The notes beneath the pieces were generated by a model that had not been told where the DNA came from, made no database searches, and saw only the letters and a list, made by a program, of their open reading frames with translations. Made by a program: the position numbers and the translations under genes. DNA of 64,000 nt from Diplonema papillatum (Eukaryota > Euglenozoa > Diplonemea > Diplonemida > Diplonemidae), in contig JAPJBO010000114.1 in the NCBI GenBank assembly GCA_030068145.1, positions 308,165 to 372,164 on the forward strand, written 5' to 3'. Positions 55,848-64,000 of the stretch are shown here, piece by piece (within the stretch, counting starts at the first letter, position 1; each line of letters begins with the position of its first letter).

Positions 55848-56935
55848 GTATCCTGCTCTTCTAGGTCAAACACAGGGGGGGTTAGTTCTGGGGTCTCTTC
55901 TCGAGCTCTCTTCCCAAAAGTCAGGGTGAGTGGAGACTTTGGTGAGTCAGGGGCAACAACTTTGGTGTCCACTTTGGCATTTGCCTTGAGTTTCCGGTCT
56001 AGCTCTGGCTTCTTTGCATCAAAGGTGTGGCAAGCCACCTTTTCAGCAGCCTGAGATGCTGAGGCTGGTGCTGGAAGCCTTGTGAGGATCAAGCTCTCCA
56101 ACAATTTCATGTGGTCAGAAAGCTCTGTCACAGCTGACTTCCAGGGTTCTACAGGTGGGGCTTCCTTTTCTTTGGCAGCAGCAACTTCTTCCTTCTCTTC
56201 AACTTCCTCAAAAGCTTCTTCCTCAACCTCAGGAACCTCAGGAAGAGGCTGGTATTCCCACAGGGGCTCAATTTCAACTTCTTCTTGTTTCACAACTGCC
56301 TCAGCTTCAACAAGGGTGTCACCAGCAGCATCTGCAGCTTCCTGTGCTTCAGCAACAGCCTTGATGCAGGCAGCTGCAGCCCTTGCACTCCTTTTTTTAG
56401 ATGGTTGGGCAAGAGGGATTTCTTCTTCTTCATCTTCTTCTTGCTTAATATCAAACTCTAGAACCTGCAGTGGTGATGGCATGAAACGGTAGAAGGGACG
56501 CAGCCCATCTCCAACAGCCATCATGGCGCAATGAAAAAGGTCACCATCTCCTCCTGTTATGGAAAGCCTCCATGCCTGGACCAACACACCACCAACCTTG
56601 TCTCTGGTGTTGAAGCCTCCAGTCTTGATGGAAGCTTTGAGGCGTGCCCATGTTCCATCTGCAAGCTGTGTTCCTGCAAACCAGTTAACCAGATTGTACT
56701 TGTGGTGCAGCTCCAAGCCTGCATCTCCCTGCAAGTTTCCTTTTTTGATGGCTTCCAAGACACTTGTTTCTTGGGCGAATGTGGCACCAACACCAAACTT
56801 CTTTTCTAACTTGGTGGATTTTTGCACCCATGAAGTCACCAATTTGGTGAACTCATCCTTCCCATGGTTCACCCATGCGTACTTCACCTTTCCTCTTGAC
56901 TCTTTTTCTTCACGCCAAAAGAACTGGTCAGACAT
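55817..56935 (-). CDS. Hypothetical acidic protein whose 3' end lies in a MITE
   Basis: A 372-residue frame starts at an ATG at 56935. Residues 1-165 look globular (FFWREEKESRGKVKYAWVNH, GLELHHKYNLVNWFAGTQLA, GDGLRPFYRF). Residues 165-260 are strongly acidic with Ala-rich helices (KQEEDEEEEIPLAQPSKKRS). The remainder is Pro/Lys-rich. I do not recognise a family. The final ten residues (TMQGQNLVSF) and the stop are read from the inverted end of a MITE, so the original C-terminus was replaced. A second, partial MITE starts 48 bp upstream of the ATG. It may be a host gene remnant, a gene captured between MITEs, or an element-encoded protein. Confidence 0.5.
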   Translation of the reverse strand: MSDQFFWREEKESRGKVKYAWVNHGKDEFTKLVTSWVQKSTKLEKKFGVGATFAQETSVLEAIKKGNLQGDAGLELHHKYNLVNWFAGTQLADGTWARLKASIKTGGFNTRDKVGGVLVQAWRLSITGGDGDLFHCAMMAVGDGLRPFYRFMPSPLQVLEFDIKQEEDEEEEIPLAQPSKKRSARAAAACIKAVAEAQEAADAAGDTLVEAEAVVKQEEVEIEPLWEYQPLPEVPEVEEEAFEEVEEKEEVAAAKEKEAPPVEPWKSAVTELSDHMKLLESLILTRLPAPASASQAAEKVACHTFDAKKPELDRKLKANAKVDTKVVAPDSPKSPLTLTFGKRAREETPELTPPVFDLEEQDTMQGQNLVSF

Positions 56936-56982
56936 GGGGTTGAGGAGTGAGCGGTAGGTGGCTGCTCCGTCGGATGTGATAA

Positions 56983-57152
56983 CATGCAGGGTCAGAACCT
57001 TGTGTCTTTTTAAAACGCTCCCGCGGGGCCGATGGACCCCAAAAAAAAAATTTGGAAAAAAAAAAATTTGCTCAACTTCCTCAAAAATTACTGCAGAGTT
57101 TGTTCCAAACTTTTAAAATTCAAAAAACCCATTTTTTTTCCGGAAATTTTTT
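56983..57152. mobile_element. KTAW MITE, copy 8 (cut where the LINE begins)
   Basis: It begins CATGCAGGGTCAGAACCTTG after ATAA and is normal to TTTTTTTCCGGAAATTTTTT, where unrelated GC-rich LINE sequence starts. The missing end would be expected beyond the LINE's other side, outside the window. Confidence 0.8.
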
Positions 57153-57268
57153 TGGTAACCCGGAAAAAATGCTTTACGCACGACCCCCGTGGACTAAGCG
57201 GAGAGTGTGGGACTACGTTCGTGGAGCTATGGTGGCCGAACGCTACCCACTAAAACAACCGGGGGCCC

Positions 57269-60200
57269 TTAGAGACTGCTGCTGAGGAGGCCATCCCCCG
57301 TGACTCCCCCGGAGGGGGGCTTGTCAGGCCGAGTCACGACAGCATCAGGGAGAGTGAGGTCAACCATCTCTCCCTGCTCCGCTCCTGCTCCTGGGTTTGT
57401 TTGTTTGTTTTTGCTACCGCTGACTGATGATGATGCTGCGCTCCGAGCTACCCCTGTCAAGGGCTGACTTGCTCCCTGGCTCTTTTGCGCGCTTTGTTCC
57501 TGTGACTTGGGGTTGCCTGACCTCCCGCTCGCTCCTGGTTTCCCTCCCCCGGCAAGGGGGGGTCCTTGTTGGCATCTTGTGCCGCTGACTCCTTGGCCGT
57601 TCCGTCCGTCCTGGCCCTCTTTCACTTTCTTGGGGTCTACCACCCTCTGCACCGCCGCACTCCTTTTCCTGGCTGGCGCTGTCGCCGCCCTCTGCTGTCC
57701 CTCCCGCCCTGCCCTGGCTGACTGGCTGCCAGGATCCGCTGCTTGACGCCCTCGGGTGGGCTCAGGACTCACAGTCACCTTCACAGGTCGGGGGCCCCTC
57801 AAGCTCACAGTGGGGGTGGCGGCTCCTCCTGCACCCCCAGTCCCCCTCAAACCGGACGCGTTGCCCAGACGCGACCGGCATGAGTTGCTCGCTTGAGTGG
57901 CCCCTTCCCCGCTCGGGATCGTGATCACCCCTCGCTTCCCCTCCTGCGCTTCGGCCGCCGATCCAGCGCAGTGCTGCCCATTATCTCCGCCCTGGCCAGC
58001 TAGCTGCGCCTGTCCCCCCGCTGCTTTTGGTGTTAATTTTAGTGCGGCACAACCGGGGGCCCCACCTGAGCTCCGGCCCCCGGGTGCCGCTGGGGGGGCG
58101 TACGGACCATACCTTTGAAGCGGCGGCAGTGCCGCCTCCTGCCGCCCTCCTGCTGGCCTTGCCGAGGCTGCTCGGGAAGGGTTGGAGCAACCTCGCCCCG
58201 TCGCGGCTTGGGGCACCAGGATCGCTGGGGAGACGGGGCTGCTCACCCCGCCTGCCCCCCCCTTGCTGGGTGAGTCGACCAAGATCACGCAGTCAGGGGA
58301 GCTCACCGTGGTGGATCCCTCGCCGCTTCGGTTGGAGGCTGCTCCTTGCCTCCCCGACCCCGCCGGCTTCTTCACCACCAGCTTGACGCCGGGCTTCCCA
58401 GCCCTGGCCTCCGGCGCCCTGGCGGCCGGCTTGACGCTCGGAGTCGCGGTACCTGTGCTGGTTTTGGTGGGGGGAGGAGCTGAAGAGTGAGAAGGGGGGG
58501 CTTGGCGTGCCTTCCGCAACGCCTCCCTCCTCAGCAGGGCTCGCGCTTCCATCGCGTCGGCCTCCTGCATCGTCCTCTGCCTCCTCTGCTCCGCGTCCTT
58601 CCTACATACCTCCGCCCGCTCTGCCTCGGCCGCCTTCCGCTTCTCGTCGTTCTTGCGGATGAGCTCCGCGGCCACCGCTTGCGTGACGATTTGCTGGGCC
58701 CGCACCTCAGCAACGCGGGCTGCCTCCTTCTGCTCCGCCTCGGCCCGAAGGAGCGCAGCGGCCTCCGCCGCCTGCGCTGCCTTCCGCCTGGCCCCCCTCT
58801 CCTGCTCGTCTGCGGAGGGGGCCGCACCCGGCTTCGGTGCGGGCTTCGCCGCCGGCTTTGCTGCCGGCTTGGGCGCCGGCTGCGCTCCTGCTTGTTCCTG
58901 TGCTGGGGGTGGATTAGGGCGTACCTGTCTGTTTCCTCCCTCTGGCGGGGGCGGGCCGGAAGAGTCCGAGTCAGCACCCGCCGAGCCCGAGTCGGACGGG
59001 TCTGACCCGCTGCTCTCCTCATCCTCGTCTACGGGAGCCTCATCTCGCTCCTCTCCGCCGTCTGCTTCCGGCATCCCCGGCTCCAGCGACACCAAGGTGT
59101 TCGCCATGGCGATCCTGGAAACCGCCTTCATCACGGCGAAGCTGAGCCGGTGGTAAACCAGCTGGGCGAGGGAGGGGTACGACTCCCAGTCATACCTCCG
59201 GTGCAACGCTGATATCAGCGCCCTCAGCTCCGGCCCTGCCGAGTCCCCCCACGCCCCAAGGGTGTCCACCACGATCGGCACCAGCTCCATCGCCAGCAGG
59301 GGGGCCTCCTGCTCCACCGCTCTCGTGTACTTGCCGCGTTTGACAGCCTCGTACGCGGTAGCCGCCCCCCCTGGTCCTTCGGCCGCTTTCCTGCGCGACC
59401 CCCCGGTCGGCTTCAAGGGGAACGTGATTGCAACGTCAATCAGCCGCAGCTTCCCCCCTCGCTGGTAGGCCACATCGAGGCGGAGCCCCGTGTGCGCCGG
59501 CTGCGTGAACGGCTGCACCTCCAGGGCCGGTGTCAGGAGCGCTTCTCGGGCCACAGCCGCCACCTCGTTACGAAGGGCTGTGTGTGCCCTCGTCCTGAGC
59601 CCCCCGGACATGCAGCACAGGGAGTGGTCCCCCATCACGTCCGCGTCCGCATCCCCGCACAAGCGGCACTTCCCGACCTGCGCCGTCAGGGGAAGCCCTA
59701 GCCTCATGCGCACTGCCACATTGAACTCCGCCGGAGAGAGCCACATCCACTCCGGGGCGTCGTAGCTGCCGTACAGCCAAGCCGCAGAGTGCCTCGCCGC
59801 ACAGCTCTGCATCCTGGCCTGCTTCCTTTCGTCCGCCACCTCCATGATGGCCTCCCTCCTCAGCTGCGCTACTTCGGCGCTCCAGATCTTCTGCTGCCGC
59901 GGTTTCTGTTCCGCTCCCACTCGCTGTGCGTCCTGGACTTTCGTCAGGACGGTAGGGTACTGTGCGAGATGGGGGCAGTTCACTGCCGCTTGGCAAAGGG
60001 GATCTGCGGCCTGGCTGACCCTTGCCCTTGTTTCTGTGCTCATCAGATCCTGCCCTGCCTCCCATCCGCTCAGTGCCGCTGCGACTCCCGCTATCGCAGC
60101 CGTGCTGCCGCAAGAGTGCAGCCCTAGTCCCCCCAACCTTGTCGGGAGGGAAGCCTGTGCCCACGTCTCCTCATCCAGCTCGGCCCCGAGGATGTTCCCC

Positions 60201-62362
60201 AGGGCTGCCCTCGTGGACCGGTCGACCTTCGCATAGTCGCCCACCGACCCGGTCGAGCGCATAAGCGAGACCACTGTCGCAAAACCGGCACAAGTCCGGA
60301 GGAGCGCCAGCGCCACGTGCGGGTCCGGCAGGGTCGAGATCGCCCTCGACTTCTTGTCCGCCTTCTCCAGTGCCCTCTCCACCGCTGCCGCCACGACCTC
60401 CGGCCCGCCGAGCGGGGCGCCGAGGAGCTCCCAGTTGTCAAGCAGCTTGTGTTTCATCCCCTGAAACTGCCCTGGGACCGCCTCGACCGGGTGCACCACG
60501 ACCTCGCTTTTCTCCCGGTTCAGGAACATACCCGCCTGGGCGCCCTCCCTCTCAAACAGGGCAACCCAGTTCGCCAAGGCCTGCCAGGTTCCCGCCAGCG
60601 CCCCGTCATCGAGGTAGAAGGACCTGGCCTCCAAGAAGTCCCCCTCCAGTTCCCCCATCCCTCGTTCCACCCGTTCGAGCACCTTCTTCAACACGAGGCT
60701 GAAGAACAGCGGCCCCAGGGGGTCTCCCTGCTGCACCCCGCTCTCCGACCACACCACTTCGTGCCCGAAGGTCAGCTGCGACCTGGCCCCATAAGCCGCC
60801 TCCGCGTACCGAGCAAGAGCCGGGACTTCCTCCGCCACCGCCAGGAGGATAGACTGCCGGTCCACAAGGTTGAACGCGTTCTTTAGGTCCAGCTTCACCA
60901 CGCCCTTTCCCGGCCCCTCGGACATGTAGAGCGCCCCTATTCTTCTCATAGAGGTCAGCATTGCGTCCGCCCCCGCCTTTCTCCCCACCCCTGTCTGTGT
61001 TGCCCCTAACAGGGCCTTCTCGATGGCCTTCTTGACCTCCTTGTCCGCCATCAGGACCTTCGCCGCTAGCCGTCGCAGGATTTCCCCGCAGGCGATCGGA
61101 CGGAGGCCGCCATCCTTCTTCTCCAGCGCTACCAGCTTTGCACCGTACCAAAACGGCCTGGCGCTCTCTGCCATCTTCCCGACGGCCAGGCAACCGACCG
61201 CCGCGGCCAGGGGCTCCGCCAGGGGACATGCCGGGCCCAGCAAGTCGAGCAGGTGCTGCGCAGTCAGGCCCGACGGTCCCGCCGCCGTTCCCCTTGGCAT
61301 GGACCGCAACGCCTTCTTCACCGCCTCCTTCGTGACATGGGGGCTGTCCACCTCCTGCCTCTGAACTCCCCGTAGCCCCGGCGGGGGTGCCGCCTCCGGG
61401 TGCTTCTCCCTCATGGTGCGTAGCGAGTCCTCCGTCACTGACGCAACCTTGGCCGCCGAGAGGGCTGCGATCGCTCGACCGAACCACCGCGTTTTCCCGT
61501 GCTTCAGCACCTCCTTCACCGTGGCATCGTCCAGCTGCTCCACGCTCTCCACGTCCGTTCCCAGGCCCAGGTGCGCCCCGACCCCCCCGTCCTCCTCTAT
61601 ATCCACCATGAACCTCACCCTCTCCTTTTCCACCCGCCCCGCGGCTATCTCAACCGCCTCTGCCCAGAGAGTCGAGAACTCTCCCCTCATCCACATGTGA
61701 GCCCTCCTCCTCAGTGTGGCCGTGATGTTTTTCCTGCCCCCCCGGGGGCACCGGCACAAGACTAGCGACGGGAAGGCGAACAGGTGGAGCCACCCCGCGG
61801 CGCTCCCCGTGGCCGCCGTCCGCATCACCTTTGCTAGCTGTCCCCCCACCGCCAGCTGCGCTTCCCGCGGAATGCGCTCCAGCTTCGGTACCCGGAGCGT
61901 GGCCAGCTCCGCGAGGGTGAACGGCAGGGCCTCCATTTCCGCATCTGCCGCCGCGTCCCCTCCCGCCCCCTGCCCCTGCTGTACCGGAGGCAAGGGGACG
62001 GGGGGCCCGGCCGCTGCTTGCCCTATCAACAGGGGGGGGTCGGACCCCAGGTGAGTGTACCACCTGGTCGGTGGCACCCTCCCCTCCGCCAGCGCTGCCA
62101 GGTTGGCGGGTTGGTACAGACAGTCGGCCTTGTGCCGCCCCGACTTCGCCTGAACCCCCATCCTGCAGCAGCCGTCTGGCGCCCCCCGGGCTGCCTGCTG
62201 CCTGGCGACCATGTCCGAGTGAAGGGCACGGATCGCCTGCTCGCCTGTTTGTGGTTGTGGTGGAGGTTCCTGCTGTTGTTGTTGTTGTGGTGGCTGTTCC
62301 TGAGGGGGGGGCGGATCCGCTGCGGGGCCCGGGTTTGCTTCTACACACCCGTCCACCGTCAG
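57269..62362 (-). CDS. LINE ORF2: reverse transcriptase with restriction-enzyme-like endonuclease
   Basis: About 1,697 codons. The frame is open further upstream (to 63493), but overlap with ORF1 and loss of protein character there argue for entry near 62362. The reverse transcriptase (about 61320-60300) has MPRGTAAGPSGLTAQHLL, KLVALEKKDGGLRPIACGE, KGVVKLDLKNAFN, GVQQGDPLGPLFFSL and SFYLDDGAL (catalytic DD). About 59672-59610 is the CRLCGDADADVMGDHSLCC finger, followed by an endonuclease with GLRLDVAYQRGGKLRLIDVA, the PD-(D/E)xK-type core of R2-like LINEs. The last 600 residues are Ala/Pro/Lys low-complexity, an unusually long tail. A CCRMG..H..C-like finger lies near 62160. It would reverse transcribe the element RNA at a nicked target. 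Confidence 0.85.
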   Translation of the reverse strand: MTVDGCVEANPGPAADPPPPQEQPPQQQQQQEPPPQPQTGEQAIRALHSDMVARQQAARGAPDGCCRMGVQAKSGRHKADCLYQPANLAALAEGRVPPTRWYTHLGSDPPLLIGQAAAGPPVPLPPVQQGQGAGGDAAADAEMEALPFTLAELATLRVPKLERIPREAQLAVGGQLAKVMRTAATGSAAGWLHLFAFPSLVLCRCPRGGRKNITATLRRRAHMWMRGEFSTLWAEAVEIAAGRVEKERVRFMVDIEEDGGVGAHLGLGTDVESVEQLDDATVKEVLKHGKTRWFGRAIAALSAAKVASVTEDSLRTMREKHPEAAPPPGLRGVQRQEVDSPHVTKEAVKKALRSMPRGTAAGPSGLTAQHLLDLLGPACPLAEPLAAAVGCLAVGKMAESARPFWYGAKLVALEKKDGGLRPIACGEILRRLAAKVLMADKEVKKAIEKALLGATQTGVGRKAGADAMLTSMRRIGALYMSEGPGKGVVKLDLKNAFNLVDRQSILLAVAEEVPALARYAEAAYGARSQLTFGHEVVWSESGVQQGDPLGPLFFSLVLKKVLERVERGMGELEGDFLEARSFYLDDGALAGTWQALANWVALFEREGAQAGMFLNREKSEVVVHPVEAVPGQFQGMKHKLLDNWELLGAPLGGPEVVAAAVERALEKADKKSRAISTLPDPHVALALLRTCAGFATVVSLMRSTGSVGDYAKVDRSTRAALGNILGAELDEETWAQASLPTRLGGLGLHSCGSTAAIAGVAAALSGWEAGQDLMSTETRARVSQAADPLCQAAVNCPHLAQYPTVLTKVQDAQRVGAEQKPRQQKIWSAEVAQLRREAIMEVADERKQARMQSCAARHSAAWLYGSYDAPEWMWLSPAEFNVAVRMRLGLPLTAQVGKCRLCGDADADVMGDHSLCCMSGGLRTRAHTALRNEVAAVAREALLTPALEVQPFTQPAHTGLRLDVAYQRGGKLRLIDVAITFPLKPTGGSRRKAAEGPGGAATAYEAVKRGKYTRAVEQEAPLLAMELVPIVVDTLGAWGDSAGPELRALISALHRRYDWESYPSLAQLVYHRLSFAVMKAVSRIAMANTLVSLEPGMPEADGGEERDEAPVDEDEESSGSDPSDSGSAGADSDSSGPPPPEGGNRQVRPNPPPAQEQAGAQPAPKPAAKPAAKPAPKPGAAPSADEQERGARRKAAQAAEAAALLRAEAEQKEAARVAEVRAQQIVTQAVAAELIRKNDEKRKAAEAERAEVCRKDAEQRRQRTMQEADAMEARALLRREALRKARQAPPSHSSAPPPTKTSTGTATPSVKPAARAPEARAGKPGVKLVVKKPAGSGRQGAASNRSGEGSTTVSSPDCVILVDSPSKGGAGGVSSPVSPAILVPQAATGRGCSNPSRAASARPAGGRQEAALPPLQRYGPYAPPAAPGGRSSGGAPGCAALKLTPKAAGGQAQLAGQGGDNGQHCAGSAAEAQEGKRGVITIPSGEGATQASNSCRSRLGNASGLRGTGGAGGAATPTVSLRGPRPVKVTVSPEPTRGRQAADPGSQSARAGREGQQRAATAPARKRSAAVQRVVDPKKVKEGQDGRNGQGVSGTRCQQGPPLAGGGKPGASGRSGNPKSQEQSAQKSQGASQPLTGVARSAASSSVSGSKNKQTNPGAGAEQGEMVDLTLPDAVVTRPDKPPSGGVTGDGLLSSSL

Positions 62363-62363
62363 G
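62324..62363 (-). promoter_or_regulatory. 2A-like motif at the ORF1/ORF2 junction
   Basis: Just inside the ORF2 frame the translation reads DDLTVDGCVEANPGP. NPGP with a preceding VEA matches the core of 2A ribosome-skipping peptides (consensus D-V/I-E-x-N-P-G-P), found near LINE ORF starts in several lineages. The Asp is replaced by Cys, so activity is uncertain. ORF1 stops (TGA) within the same 40 bp, and the two frames are offset by -1. Confidence 0.45.
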
Positions 62364-63753
62364 TCGTCCCCACCCCTGCCCCCGGTTGTGTGCTGTCGGG
62401 GCGGGCTCCGGGACCGTCCGCCTGGGGCGCCGCGTCCTCGTCCATCGGGACACGAGTGCGTCTCCGCTTCGCCGTCTCGCCCGTGTCCTCGCTCTGGTCC
62501 GGCTCTCCTTGGTCCGGCGCAGGCTCGGGGCCTTTCTCCTCCTCCGCCCGGGGCCCGCCCTCGACCACCTGCTCTCCCTTCGGGGGCGGCTCCGGCTGAG
62601 TGTCCACCCCCTGGGCTCCTTCTGCTGTCGTGGGTGCGTCCTGTGGGTTTCCTGGTTTTTCCTGTGGGTTGATTTCCGCTGCCTGCTCCCTCTCCTGCTC
62701 CGCCGGGCCCGCGAGGGACGGGACGCTCTCCATCTCCGACCCCTCGTCCGAGTCCGTTACCTCGACGATCTCCACGCTCGCCTCCCACTCGGCCCACACG
62801 GCGCCGTACCCCGCGTCGTACTCCTCCTGTAGCCACTTCTTGTGCAGGCTGTACAGGTGGGTGGCCGCCCTCCGTGCTCCCGACACCTGCTGTGCCCGCC
62901 ACGCCGCCTTGTGGTCCCGCGCGTGCCGCTCCAACGCTCCCTGCGACTGGACCACCTCTCCACAGGTGGGGCAGACCCGGAAGTCCGCCACGCCCTGCTC
63001 CGTTGGGGGGAGGGGAAGCTGCTCGTCGCAGGCCGTCCACATTGCCCACAGCTCCTGCAAAAACGCGTGGCGGACCACGCTTCTCGCCGTCCCCTCCTCC
63101 CCGAGCAGGACCTCCATCGCAAGGGCCTGCGCTTCCCCAGCAAACGGGAATGCCGGGTGAAGCCCCCCCTTCCTTTGCACCCGCCCCGACCTCACGATGG
63201 GGGTCCCTGCGTGCTGCCCCTCCCCAAAAAAAAAAACGGAAGCGGCCATACCACTTCCCTTGCCTCCGACTGCGTTCCCAAGCGGCTGGGAAGGCGCGCC
63301 CTTCTGCCGCTGCTCCCGCGGCGAGTGCGCAAGCGCGCAGCTTCCGTCCCGGCAGCCTTCGATGCGGCACAGGGCGACGTGCCGGAACCGACACGTCTCG
63401 CGGCTGCAGCCGCGCGTCGCAAAGTCCCAGCAAGCTGGGGCCGCCGCGTCGTTGCGAGCGTGCCGGAACCGGCACCGCTCCCCAAACCGGCACTCGCCGG
63501 TCTTCGCGAACTCCCAGCAGGGAGGCGCTAAGGGGCCCCCGCCGCCTGCCTGCGCCTCCGCTGGGGGAGCCTTGCCGCCTTTCGCTCCGGCGGGCTGCCC
63601 GCCGCCCTTCGCGCCCTTCACGTCGGCGGGCTGTCCGCCTCCGCCTCCGGCTCCCCTCGAGCCCTTCGCCCCGATGCCCGTCGCCAAGGCTGCCGCGTAC
63701 GATGGGGGCCCGGCACCCCTCGCCTGCTGCGGCGCTCCTGCTCCGTCCGACAT
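62359..63753 (-). CDS. LINE ORF1: CCCH and C2H2 zinc-finger protein
   Basis: A 464-residue frame starts at an ATG at 63753. After a Gly/Ala-rich leader come three CCCH fingers: residues 79-98 (CWEFAKTGECRFGERCRFRH), 108-125 (CWDFATRGCSRETCRFRH) and a shorter one near 129-143 (CRIEGCRDGSCALAH). A C2H2 finger (CPTCGEVV...ALERHARDH) lies near 261-281. CCCH fingers bind RNA; C2H2 fingers in R2-like LINEs contact target DNA. The C-terminal third is acidic and Pro-rich. A run of 11 T (near 63225-63236) lies in the coding strand, a potential slippage point, since the ORF2 frame is also open there. Confidence 0.75.
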   Translation of the reverse strand: MSDGAGAPQQARGAGPPSYAAALATGIGAKGSRGAGGGGGQPADVKGAKGGGQPAGAKGGKAPPAEAQAGGGGPLAPPCWEFAKTGECRFGERCRFRHARNDAAAPACWDFATRGCSRETCRFRHVALCRIEGCRDGSCALAHSPREQRQKGAPSQPLGNAVGGKGSGMAASVFFFGEGQHAGTPIVRSGRVQRKGGLHPAFPFAGEAQALAMEVLLGEEGTARSVVRHAFLQELWAMWTACDEQLPLPPTEQGVADFRVCPTCGEVVQSQGALERHARDHKAAWRAQQVSGARRAATHLYSLHKKWLQEEYDAGYGAVWAEWEASVEIVEVTDSDEGSEMESVPSLAGPAEQEREQAAEINPQEKPGNPQDAPTTAEGAQGVDTQPEPPPKGEQVVEGGPRAEEEKGPEPAPDQGEPDQSEDTGETAKRRRTRVPMDEDAAPQADGPGARPDSTQPGAGVGTT

Positions 63754-64000
63754 CCCCTCCCTCGCGCGTTGTGTACGGGGGGCGTGTGTGCGTGGGTGCG
63801 GTTCAGGTGTGGGTGAGTGCGGGTGGTGTGCGTGTATGTTCTTTTTTGTTTTCGTGTGCGTGTGGGACGGTGGTGTGGGGTAGGTGGTGTGTGGCTTGCG
63901 CGTGTGCGAGCTAGGGGTGGACGCAAAGTGCAGGGCTTGCGTCCTGCACCGTGCGCCTCTCTAGCTCGCTTCCTTTGGGTTACCAACTTCTTTGTGTCTC
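63754..64000. other. 5' UTR side of the LINE, window edge
   Basis: GT-rich on the plus strand (GTGTGCGTGGGTGCGGTT) and without a gene; cut by the window end. Confidence 0.5.

Larger units (their letters stand above)
57153..64000 (-). mobile_element. LINE (non-LTR retrotransposon) with restriction-enzyme-like endonuclease
   Basis: A GC-rich block with a 3' end near 57153, a 3' UTR of about 116 bp, ORF2 (to about 62360), ORF1 (62359-63753) and at least 247 bp of 5' UTR running off the window. Domain order (zinc fingers, RT, C..C..H..C finger, endonuclease) is that of the R2/CRE/NeSL-like branch. Both ORFs look intact. Composition is sharply different from the AT-rich repeats next to it. Confidence 0.85.

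Noticed and set aside
57269-63493. A 2,074-residue single reading frame starting at 63493
   Set aside because: Its first 370 codons overlap ORF1 in another frame and are Gly/Arg/Pro junk typical of GC-rich DNA; the real ORF2 is taken from about 62362.

Overview
This window is nuclear DNA of a protist and has two halves. From about 0.8 to 26 kb it carries host-type genes, all on the minus strand. From about 26 to 64 kb it is almost entirely mobile elements, satellites and fold-back repeats. Supported host features include three alpha-tubulin genes, a DUF4200 ciliary coiled-coil exon, a TMC-family channel-like protein, an intron-split J-domain membrane protein, a secreted cyclophilin and a secreted propeller-like surface protein. 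GT-AG introns, a ciliary gene, alveolate-like alpha-tubulin and heavy repeat content fit a free-living alveolate alga such as a chromerid (Chromera velia is my best guess). No marker gene here proves the species.

Layout, 0-26 kb: DUF4200 exon (872-1375); TMC (2197-4407); alpha-tubulin copy 1 (6274-7629); J-domain gene (9552-12790, one 2.6 kb intron); phosphodiesterase-like relic (12962-13285); alpha-tubulin copy 2 (14540-15895); secreted propeller-like protein (17922-19001); alpha-tubulin copy 3 (20205-21560); two hypothetical ORFs; secreted cyclophilin (25069-25971). The tubulin copies sit in duplicated blocks whose flanks have drifted, with indels, a short inversion and a MITE insertion. 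The three reading frames still encode the same 451 residues and differ by only about three silent bases.

Layout, 26-64 kb: a MULE transposase fragment (27067-27360); a partial satellite element (28047-30338); an RNase H-bearing retroelement fragment (31104-32108); a hAT-like fragment (32295-32955); tandem and inverted simple repeats (33-37 kb); a MULE transposase with its terminal array (37098-38614). Next comes a 7.3 kb fold-back element (38625-45934) with matching terminal inverted repeats and seven satellite units in each arm. Then comes a Penelope-like retroelement ORF with a GIY-YIG, reverse transcriptase, OTU protease order (46830-50723), set between inverted arrays of one 38-bp satellite. 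A smaller nested fold-back element follows (51081-52930), then a hypothetical protein gene lying between two MITEs and stopped inside one (55817-56935). Last is a long LINE with a restriction-enzyme-like endonuclease, a CCCH-finger ORF1 and a 2A-like motif at the ORF1/ORF2 junction (57269-63753).

How parts relate: the MULE, the partial element and the 7.3 kb element share about 65 bp of terminus plus the same 28-30-bp subterminal repeat, so the MULE family is the natural mobiliser. A separate MITE family of about 212 bp (eight copies) makes 4-bp target duplications of the form KTAW. Alignments and counts were made by eye and are approximate.
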